DNA of 12,490 nucleotides from UBA9715 sp964553375 (GTDB taxonomy: Bacteria > Actinomycetota > Coriobacteriia > Coriobacteriales > Eggerthellaceae): positions 1 through 12,490 of the forward strand of contig CAZKKN010000049.1 of assembly GCA_964553375.1 (NCBI GenBank). The letters are read 5' to 3'. A model generated the notes under the pieces. It searched no databases. It was not told where the DNA came from and saw only the letters and a program-made list of their open reading frames with translations. The position numbers and the translations under genes were made by a program. This document shows positions 7,205-12,490 of this stretch, piece after piece (the stretch's first letter is position 1; each line of letters begins with the position of its first letter).

Positions 7205-7228
7205 ATGATAGCGCAGTTATGATAGCGC
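7205..7228. repeat. Direct 10-bp repeat upstream of the aryl-CoA ligase gene
   Basis: ATGATAGCGC occurs at 7205-7214 and again at 7219-7228, separated by AGTT. The 14-base period puts two TATCAT boxes on the minus strand 35-55 bases before the ligase start. They could be tandem -10 elements or a regulator's half sites. No matching -35 hexamer is apparent. Confidence 0.4.
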
Positions 7229-7258
7229 GGTTCAGCGAAACATTCCTGATTCCCATGG

Positions 7259-7287
7259 TTGCATCGAAATCAATAATACCGTATTAT
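7259..7287 (+). promoter_or_regulatory. Toxin-antitoxin promoter with palindromic operator over the -10
   Basis: TTGCAT (7259-7264) and TATTAT (7282-7287) are 17 bases apart. The -10 is embedded in ATAATACCGTATTAT (7273-7287), a perfect 7-bp inverted repeat around one central base. Ribbon-helix-helix antitoxins usually bind such palindromes over their own promoter, so this is the likely autoregulatory site. Transcription would begin near 7293, leaving about 15 bases that include the Shine-Dalgarno site. Confidence 0.65.
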
Positions 7288-7307
7288 CGGCTAAAGAAAG
7301 GAGAGCT

Positions 7308-7679
7308 ATGCCAACATCGGTGAAAACGAAAGGCGGCGCTAACGCCTATGCCATGTTGACGGCGCGCGTCCCCAAAGGCATGAAGGAACGCGGCGACGCG
7401 CTTCTGCGCTCCATGGGCTCAACCCCAACTAAGCTAGTAAACGCTGCCTATGCATTCTTGTTGGAGCATGGCAAGCTCCCCGGCGCTGAAGAGAGCCAAG
7501 CCTTGGCGCCAGGTCCGCGGACGCTGAATAGCCAACAAGCCCAGCGATTAGGCCAGATCATGGAAGCATTGGCTGTGGATGGTGAACGCCTGCCGGACAA
7601 ACCCTACGCACAGCTGAAGGAAGAAGCGATGCGCGAGCGGTTCCCTGAATACTTCGATATGGAAGTGGGCCGTTCATGA
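7308..7679 (+). CDS. RelB/DinJ-like ribbon-helix-helix antitoxin
   Basis: This 123-residue protein has a likely ribbon-helix-helix DNA-binding domain over about residues 14-58: the strand MLTARVP, then a helix with KERGDALLRSMG, then a second helix TKLVNAAYAFLLEHG. This matches the RelB/DinJ type. The rest of the chain (about 60-123) would bind and neutralise the toxin. The start is set by AAAGGAG just upstream of the ATG at 7308. The gene overlaps the toxin by four bases (ATGA), which implies translational coupling. It probably represses its own promoter through the palindrome at 7273-7287. DinJ-type antitoxins usually pair with YafQ/RelE toxins; here the partner is a PIN nuclease instead, a combination also seen in other bacteria. 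Confidence 0.75.
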   Translation: MPTSVKTKGGANAYAMLTARVPKGMKERGDALLRSMGSTPTKLVNAAYAFLLEHGKLPGAEESQALAPGPRTLNSQQAQRLGQIMEALAVDGERLPDKPYAQLKEEAMRERFPEYFDMEVGRS

Positions 7680-8128
7680 GGCTGTTCCTAGATACCAACG
7701 TATTAATTGACCTTTTTGGCCACCGCAATGGATTCTATGACGATGCGCTTAAGCTGGTGGGATCCTCTATCCTGGGAGATACAACTCTTTGGGCATCGGC
7801 GGAATCCTTCACTGATATCTTCTATGTACTCACAAAATGCCATGCCGATCCAAGCTCCTTGCAAAAGGCGTTTTTGACCAGCCTGGATTTCTTGAATGTC
7901 TGCGCTATCGATCAAGACGACATAGCTATTGCAGCCAGCCAGGGCTGGCCCGATTTTGAAGATTGCCTCATCGCCCTATGCGCTACCAAAGTTGAGGCCG
8001 AATACATCATCACACGCGATCGAACCGGGTTTGCTCAATCAGCCATCCCCGCTCTCACCCCCAACGGCTTTTTCCAGCACCTTCAGGAAGCCTGTTCCAT
8101 CACCTACGACTTCCAACCCTTCCTTTAG
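7676..8128 (+). CDS. PIN-domain ribonuclease toxin (VapC-like)
   Basis: The 150-residue protein is a single PIN domain. The expected acidic residues are present: D6 in LDTNVLID, E43 in SAESF, D93 and D96 in WPDFED, and D115 in ITRD. These bind the metal used to cut RNA, often tRNA or rRNA in the VapC group. Length and motif spacing look complete, so the toxin is probably active. Its start codon overlaps the antitoxin stop codon by four bases. It converges with iorB, and the gap between them is filled by a long hairpin. The base composition looks more AT-rich than that of the ior genes, in keeping with acquisition as a cassette. Confidence 0.85.
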   Translation: MRLFLDTNVLIDLFGHRNGFYDDALKLVGSSILGDTTLWASAESFTDIFYVLTKCHADPSSLQKAFLTSLDFLNVCAIDQDDIAIAASQGWPDFEDCLIALCATKVEAEYIITRDRTGFAQSAIPALTPNGFFQHLQEACSITYDFQPFL

Positions 8129-8180
8129 AGCCTCCGCAAGTCAGTGTTTTAGCCCGTTTTCCTGATAGCCGAGCTCGCAG

Positions 8181-8195
8181 GCGCCCCAAAGGCGC
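8181..8195. repeat. Small stem-loop after the toxin gene
   Basis: GCGCC (8181-8185) pairs with GGCGC (8191-8195) around CCAAA. Just upstream, CTCGCAGGCGCC (8174-8185) recurs at 8275-8286 inside the long hairpin. This direct repeat suggests the two structures share an origin. Confidence 0.4.
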
Positions 8196-8207
8196 AGCCG
8201 CATCCGT

Positions 8208-8311
8208 AAAAAGCCGTGAGGTGCGTGCAGAGGTGCCGAGAGTCGACCGACGCGTACCAAGGTACGCGAGGGAGACTCGCAGGCGCCTCCGCACGCGCAT
8301 CACGGCTTTTT
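8208..8311. terminator. Long bidirectional hairpin between toxin gene and iorB
   Basis: Bases 8208-8258 and about 8261-8311 form an imperfect inverted repeat of about 51 bases per arm. AAAAAGCCGTGA on the left matches TCACGGCTTTTT on the right, and CGCGTACC meets GGTACGCG at the centre. T5 runs lie at the outer end on both strands, so it can end transcription of the toxin gene (+) and of iorB (-). It overlaps the iorB stop codon by two bases. The stem is far longer than termination needs, so it may derive from a palindromic mobile repeat. Confidence 0.7.
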
Positions 8312-8903
8312 AAGAGAGGGTGAGGTCGATGGCGCGCAAGTTCATATCCACGAACGCCGGTTTCACGCACACTTCCACGGCTCCATAGAGGTCGTCTATG
8401 GTGATGGGGAGGAAATTGATGGCGATGGCGCTTGCCAACAACACGGTGTTCAGCACCTTGCGATTGCCGAAGCGTTTGAGGATGGCGGCATCGGGCACGA
8501 TGACGAGCCGCTCGGGGGCATCGGCGAAGGCGTCGGCTAGGGCTGCGATGGCCTGAGCGCCGCGATAAGGCTCCTTCCCCAAAGCGGTACTGACCGCAGG
8601 GATGCCGGAGGTGGCTGTCACAAGCACGCCATGAGGTGCCAGATAGGGCAGCATCCGCGCACCTTCCGCTGGCTCGAAGGCGATGATCATGTCGGCACCG
8701 CCTTTGGTGATGAGCGGGGAATATACCTCTTCTCCGGCGTTTCCGATGCGCACATGGGACACCACGGAACCGCCGCGCTGGGCCATCCCGATAGTCTCAG
8801 CCGTACGCACATGCCAACCCTTGTCCTGCGCCGCTTGAGCGAGGATCTTCGAAGCGAGCACCGTGCCTTGGCCGCCCACGCCGGCGAGCATCACATTAAT
8901 CAT
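8310..8903 (-). CDS. iorB: Indolepyruvate:ferredoxin oxidoreductase, beta subunit
   Basis: The 197-residue protein starts MINVMLAGVGGQG, the usual opening of the IorB/POR-gamma fold, continues with TAETIGMAQRGGSV, and keeps the family length. With IorA it converts indolepyruvate or phenylpyruvate plus CoA to the aryl-acetyl-CoA, CO2 and reduced ferredoxin. I set the start at 8903 because GGAGG lies six bases before it. An ATG six bases earlier (8909) directly abuts that site, and an open frame reaching to 9098 would overlap iorA by about 200 bases with non-family sequence. The gene overlaps the end of iorA by eight bases, and its Shine-Dalgarno site lies within the last codons of iorA, so the subunits should be translationally coupled. 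Confidence 0.9.
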   Translation of the reverse strand: MINVMLAGVGGQGTVLASKILAQAAQDKGWHVRTAETIGMAQRGGSVVSHVRIGNAGEEVYSPLITKGGADMIIAFEPAEGARMLPYLAPHGVLVTATSGIPAVSTALGKEPYRGAQAIAALADAFADAPERLVIVPDAAILKRFGNRKVLNTVLLASAIAINFLPITIDDLYGAVEVCVKPAFVDMNLRAIDLTLS

Positions 8904-11721
8904 CGCCATCCTCCTCATCGAAGGCGCTATAGGAGAAGAGATTGGGAGGCTCGGAATCGTCATCGATGTCCGCCCAAGCCTGGGCTTCGTCCATGGCATC
9001 GGCGAGGTCGATATCTTCCTCGGCATCAAGCAGCTCGGCTGGATTCGCCGCATGGGCCGCGGCCCGACGCCCTTCTTGGCGCAACTCTTCGGCATCATCT
9101 ACCTCAACTTGCGCGATGACATGCGCCTCTTCGGAAGCAGGAGCACCACTTGCATAAGCTTGCGCCCGGGCTTGCTCCTCGCTGACCGAATCTTGTGACA
9201 AGGCATCCAAAGACACAAGGTCATCATCCGGCTCCGGCTCAATGGCCTCCTCATGCACTTCAGCTACTTCAGCTGCAAATCCTGCTTGCTCCATCCGCTC
9301 GGCCCGGTCCATCACGACTGGAGGCGCTTCCTCAACGGGGGTAGCCGCGGGCCGATGGGTGGCATAGCGCCCGGTGATGGGCCGGTTGCGCGGTGTCTCC
9401 TCAGCCACAGCCTCGGTCTCAGCCTCTTCAACGCGCGAGTCGTCAACGGAATCCGGAGTCTCTATGAGCTCGGCGTCCACTTCCTCGATGTATTCCATCC
9501 CCTCATCGGTGCTCGCGGAATCCTGAAGCTCCTCGGTTCCCCGCTTCTGCCCACGAGCGGGTATGGGCTCCGCTTTCAAAGTGCGAAGATCGGGGTCAGT
9601 GTAGTGGCGCGGTGCATGGGCGCCGCTTTTCGCCTTGGACGCCGCCCGAGCATTCACCACCACGTCGGCCAGAAGCCCTGGCTCGCGTTCGGCAGCGCGC
9701 TCCTGATCGGCCAGCGCCTCCTCCACGGTTTGGCGCCCTGCAACGAAAGGCGGGATGCCGCGATAGACGGAGGAATCGAAATGGATGGCGTGGAACGGGC
9801 ACACCTGGGTGCACAGACCGCAGCCGGTGCATAGCGAAGTATCGATCGTCGCCTGACCACGGCCTCGGCTGCGCGGCCCTGCGATGGCGTTATTGAAGCT
9901 GATGGCGGGACATCCGATGCCCGTGATGCAGCGCTTGCACCCGGTGCATATCTCCTGATTGATGATGACCGGGGGTTTCGGCTTCACGATCTGGATGCAG
10001 GGCCCTTCGAAAATGACGGCGGACGGCCCGGGATGATCGAGCGCCTTGCGCACAGCTGCAACGGAGGTATCGCGATCGAAGGCGTTGGTGCGCTCAACTA
10101 GATCGAAGTTGTTCGCCCGCAATACGGCCTCGATGGAGATGGGCTTCCGGTCGTGGCCCATAAGGGTCTGGCCGGTCCCCGGGTGTGGCTGATCGCCGGT
10201 CATTGCCGTTGTGGAGTTATCCAGCACCATCACGGTTATGTCATGGCCGTTATAGGCTGCGCTTGCAATCCCCGGCATGCCGCTGGCGAAGAATGTGGAA
10301 TCGCCCACATAGGCGATGGCTTTCTTGGTGGGGTCGGCCACCGCGATGCCTTGGGCCATGGTGATGCCACCACCCATGCAAAGACAGGTGTCGATGGCAT
10401 CGAGCGGATGCGCGTTGCCCAAGGTGTAGCAGCCTATATCGCCGCACATCACCGCTTCGTCATCGCCGAGCGCCTGTTTCACGGCATAGAAGGCTCCCCG
10501 ATGAGGGCAGCCGGCGCAAAGCACGGGCGGGCGATTCGGCAACTCGGCTTCTTTGCGGGCACTCAAGCGGATGGACTGGGCATCGAATTCCGATGTGCCC
10601 CGGAAACGGTACAGCGAAAGACGTCCGGTCAAACCGAGGAAGCGCTCGATGCGCGCCAGGATATCGTCCACGTCGTTCTCGCCGCGGTCTCGCGCTTCGC
10701 CCGTGCGCTTCCCATGGATGTTGAACGCGCCATGAGTGCGGCCGGAAAACATTGCAAGCTGGTCCTCGAGCACGCAATCCAGCTCTTCCAGCACCAGCAC
10801 GTCAGCCAGGCCGGTGACGAACGCGGAAATCGCTCGCTCCGGGAACGGATAGGGAGTGCCGATCTGCATGAACCGATAGGCCGGCACGCCGATGCCAGCT
10901 TGCCGTGCCCGCTCGTTTATCATGCGCAGCGCCTCGCGCACATAGGCCGCGGTGATGCCCCCTGTCAGGATGCCGAAGGTGGGTTCACCTGTGAAGCTCT
11001 CCCCCGCTTCGTCCATAACGTTGAACGCCGAATAGGGCAGCTCGCTGGAAAAGACGTTGGCGATTTCGGGCAGACGGTCATTGATCTCGCCGTGGGCTTC
11101 GTAGGAGCGCTGAGGGAAGATGATCCAGCGCGCCGGGTCGTAGTCAAACCCGCCATCGAGCACCGGCAGGGCTTGGGTCTCCTCCTGAACGTCGAAAAAC
11201 GCCGATGCGTGGTCCACGCGAGTCGTAGGCCGCACGATGACCGGCGTGCCGAAGCGCTCCGAGAGGTCGAAGGCGGCCTTCACCATGTCGAAGGCCTGCT
11301 CGGGGGTGGACGGATCGAGCACGGGCACTTTCGCGAACGAGGCGAAGCGGCGCGTATCCTGCTCCGTTTGAGACGAGATGGGGCCCGGGTCATCGGCCAC
11401 GATGAGCACCAGACCGCCGCGCACCCCCACGTAATTCAAGCTCATGAGGGCATCGCTTGCCACGTTGAGTCCCATTTGCTTGCACGTGAAAAGCCCGCGA
11501 GCGCCCGCGAGGGATGCCCCGAAGAGCATCTCGAGCGCCGCCTTCTCGTTGACGGACCATTCAACATACACGCCGTGGGCAGCTCCGCGGCTCACCTGGC
11601 GAGCAACGGTCTCTACGATTTCCGATGATGGGGTACCCGGATAACCGGCCACAACGCCCACACCGGCCTCCAGGGCCGCATGGGCGATGGCTTCGTTTCC
11701 CATCAGGAGTCTCTTTGTCAT
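8896..11721 (-). CDS. iorA: Indolepyruvate:ferredoxin oxidoreductase, alpha subunit, with long acidic C-terminal tail
   Basis: The 941-residue protein has the normal IorA order: N-terminal pyrimidine-binding domain (GNEAIAHAALEAG at 8-20, YPGTPSSE at 27-34), central transketolase-like part, ThDP domain (CAGCPHRG at 402-409, GDIGC at 427-431, GDSTFF to DN at 473-502), and a two-cluster ferredoxin domain. The cluster cysteines are C592, C595, C598, C604 and C631, C634, C637, C641. Usual IorA proteins end soon after this, near 600-650 residues. Here about 290 residues follow (652-941), strongly Asp/Glu-rich, low in complexity and likely disordered, ending in NLFSYSAFDEEDGDD. The tail is in frame and uninterrupted, and iorB begins properly after it, so it is not an assembly slip. 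The start at 11721 has a weak site (AGGG). The enzyme is cytoplasmic and oxygen-sensitive, supporting a strict anaerobe. Confidence 0.92.
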   Translation of the reverse strand: MTKRLLMGNEAIAHAALEAGVGVVAGYPGTPSSEIVETVARQVSRGAAHGVYVEWSVNEKAALEMLFGASLAGARGLFTCKQMGLNVASDALMSLNYVGVRGGLVLIVADDPGPISSQTEQDTRRFASFAKVPVLDPSTPEQAFDMVKAAFDLSERFGTPVIVRPTTRVDHASAFFDVQEETQALPVLDGGFDYDPARWIIFPQRSYEAHGEINDRLPEIANVFSSELPYSAFNVMDEAGESFTGEPTFGILTGGITAAYVREALRMINERARQAGIGVPAYRFMQIGTPYPFPERAISAFVTGLADVLVLEELDCVLEDQLAMFSGRTHGAFNIHGKRTGEARDRGENDVDDILARIERFLGLTGRLSLYRFRGTSEFDAQSIRLSARKEAELPNRPPVLCAGCPHRGAFYAVKQALGDDEAVMCGDIGCYTLGNAHPLDAIDTCLCMGGGITMAQGIAVADPTKKAIAYVGDSTFFASGMPGIASAAYNGHDITVMVLDNSTTAMTGDQPHPGTGQTLMGHDRKPISIEAVLRANNFDLVERTNAFDRDTSVAAVRKALDHPGPSAVIFEGPCIQIVKPKPPVIINQEICTGCKRCITGIGCPAISFNNAIAGPRSRGRGQATIDTSLCTGCGLCTQVCPFHAIHFDSSVYRGIPPFVAGRQTVEEALADQERAAEREPGLLADVVVNARAASKAKSGAHAPRHYTDPDLRTLKAEPIPARGQKRGTEELQDSASTDEGMEYIEEVDAELIETPDSVDDSRVEEAETEAVAEETPRNRPITGRYATHRPAATPVEEAPPVVMDRAERMEQAGFAAEVAEVHEEAIEPEPDDDLVSLDALSQDSVSEEQARAQAYASGAPASEEAHVIAQVEVDDAEELRQEGRRAAAHAANPAELLDAEEDIDLADAMDEAQAWADIDDDSEPPNLFSYSAFDEEDGDD

Positions 11722-11769
11722 ATATCCCTGCTCTAACGCCAGTTGGTAAAGGTTGGTCTATAGCCTTCC

Positions 11770-11794
11770 ATTGTAGCGTATCTACCGAGGTAGA
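11770..11794 (-). promoter_or_regulatory. Putative iorAB -10 box with adjacent palindromic operator
   Basis: On the minus strand TACAAT (11770-11775) is a fair -10 box about 48 bases before the iorA start. Directly upstream, where the -35/-10 spacer would be, lies TCTACCGAGGTAGA (11781-11794), a perfect 6-bp inverted repeat with a two-base centre. A protein bound there would block polymerase. The -35 region is poor (AAGTTC), as is common for regulated promoters. Confidence 0.4.
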
Positions 11795-11850
11795 ACTTGG
11801 TTTGTCCTGAGGTTATGAGTGAGCGCTATGGCTCGATTCGGAAGTGGGCG

Positions 11851-12315
11851 CTACGATTCGGCCATGGAGCGCTTGAAGTCCGCAACGCGCTGGTAGCAAT
11901 CCTCGCTGCCGGTGCCGAGCATCTGCACGGCTAAGATAGCGGCATTCTTCGCACCGTTGATGGCTACGCAGGCCACAGGCACACCGCTGGGCATCTGCAC
12001 CATGGAAAGCAGCGAATCCAAGCCGCCCAAATCACTCGTCTTCATAGGCACGCAGATGACGGGGCATGCGGTGTAGGCCGCCACCACGCCGCCCAGATGC
12101 GCTGCCTTGCCCGCTGCAGCGATGATCACCTTGATGCCCCGCTCGTGGGCACTTTCCGCCCAAGCATGCACCTCGTTGGGCTTGCGGTGGGCGCTTGCCA
12201 CCTTCACCACATAGGGAATGCCGAATTCATCGAGCTGCGCCATGCACGGCTCCATGGTGGGCATATCCGAAGTCGACCCCATAATGATGCCCACAACAGG
12301 CGTTTCATCAGCCAT
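11851..12315 (-). CDS. purE: N5-carboxyaminoimidazole ribonucleotide mutase
   Basis: The 154-residue protein is a class I PurE. It shows GSTSD (13-17), which holds the phosphate and substrate, SAHR with catalytic H43 (41-44), AAHLGG (71-76) and DSLLSMVQMP (100-109). It moves the carboxylate of N5-CAIR to carbon 4 to make CAIR in purine synthesis, working with PurK. The family forms octamers in the cytoplasm. The start has a strong ribosome site (AAGGAGG, four bases before the ATG). PurK is not in the window and may lie elsewhere. No functional link with iorA is evident; the 129-base gap suggests separate transcription. Most class I enzymes read AAHLPG; the glycine at residue 75 is a modest departure seen from sequence. 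Confidence 0.93.
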   Translation of the reverse strand: MADETPVVGIIMGSTSDMPTMEPCMAQLDEFGIPYVVKVASAHRKPNEVHAWAESAHERGIKVIIAAAGKAAHLGGVVAAYTACPVICVPMKTSDLGGLDSLLSMVQMPSGVPVACVAINGAKNAAILAVQMLGTGSEDCYQRVADFKRSMAES

Positions 12316-12366
12316 GATTCCTCCTTGAGAGCGATTGCTGCTTTGGAACGGGAGATTGCACTCGCT

Positions 12367-12372
12367 ATTCTA
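12367..12372 (-). promoter_or_regulatory. Possible -10 box of purE
   Basis: TAGAAT on the minus strand lies about 52 bases before the purE start. TTGGTC is a possible -35, but the spacing is 19 bases, longer than ideal. I see no riboswitch fold in the short leader. Confidence 0.3.
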
Positions 12373-12435
12373 CCAGCAATGGGACCTGCGCGACCAAGCT
12401 GGATCGGCGACAAAGGAAAGCGGGATGGCGTTAGC

Positions 12436-12489
12436 ATGTCAGGGGACGGGGATGTTTTATGTCAGGGGACGGGGATGATGGCATGATCC
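12436..12489. repeat. REP-like repeat arm, half plus full copy (right end)
   Basis: Bases 12436-12454 (ATGTCAGGGGACGGGGATG) are a half arm. After TTTT (12455-12458), bases 12459-12489 are a full 31-base arm identical to 812-842. The order half-TTTT-full mirrors the full-AAAA-half order at 4-50. The second half of this palindrome would lie beyond the window end. Confidence 0.9.
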
Positions 12490-12490
12490 C

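Noticed and set aside
8910..9098. A start of iorB at 9098 giving 262 residues
   Set aside because: The extra 65 residues do not resemble IorB, would overlap iorA by about 200 bases, and the Shine-Dalgarno site fits the ATG at 8903.
10153..11628. A 491-codon open frame on the plus strand
   Set aside because: It lies wholly antisense to iorA, which has clear family motifs. GC-rich genes often leave long open antisense frames, and its translation shows no recognisable domain.
12316..12435. A small gene or riboswitch upstream of purE
   Set aside because: The only open frame is a shadow overlapping purE. The leader is short and I see no conserved purine-riboswitch features.

Overview
The window reads as a chromosomal segment of a moderately GC-rich, strictly anaerobic, amino-acid-fermenting bacterium. 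A member of the Coriobacteriia (Eggerthellaceae-like, gut Actinomycetota) is my best guess. It rests on the base composition, the Actinobacteria-like leaderless promoter in front of one gene, and the co-occurrence of indolepyruvate:ferredoxin oxidoreductase, an aryl-CoA ligase and a large acyl-CoA dehydratase activase. No marker gene fixes the taxonomy.

Layout, left to right. Bases 1-50 hold two copies of a GC-rich repeat arm. A nucleotidyltransferase gene (165-809, +) has its own promoter and is followed at once by a perfect 31-bp-arm hairpin of the same repeat family (812-877). A HAD-family phosphatase (918-1481, +) has a -10 box placed for a leaderless mRNA. Between it and the next gene, which converges on it, lies a MITE-like element with perfect 34-bp inverted ends (1502-1671). 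A 1299-residue fused activase (1677-5576, -) carries two BcrAD/BadFG-type ATPase modules, a cysteine-rich DUF2229-type part and two HgdB-like modules. Its upstream region holds a 101-bp tandem duplication (5702-5903). A phenylacetate-CoA ligase-like gene (5935-7170, -) follows. A RelB-like antitoxin/PIN toxin pair (7308-8128, +) lies between the ligase and iorB-iorA (8310-11721, -). A long bidirectional hairpin separates toxin and iorB. PurE (11851-12315, -) and two more copies of the end repeat (12436-12489) close the window.

Functional reading. IorAB oxidatively decarboxylates arylpyruvates from aromatic amino acids to aryl-acetyl-CoA, producing reduced ferredoxin. The PaaK-like ligase interconverts aryl-acetyl-CoA and the free acid. 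The activase is the kind of ATP-driven electron donor used by 2-hydroxyacyl-CoA dehydratases. Together these suggest a locus for fermentation of aromatic amino acids, into which an oppositely oriented toxin-antitoxin module has been placed.

Most unusual points: an acidic, probably disordered C-terminal tail of about 290 residues on IorA; the single-chain activase whose two ATPase halves each keep the cluster-cysteine pair at 39-residue spacing; and several layers of palindromic and tandem repeats. The window starts and ends in inverted copies of the same repeat, which looks like assembly breakage at a repeat.
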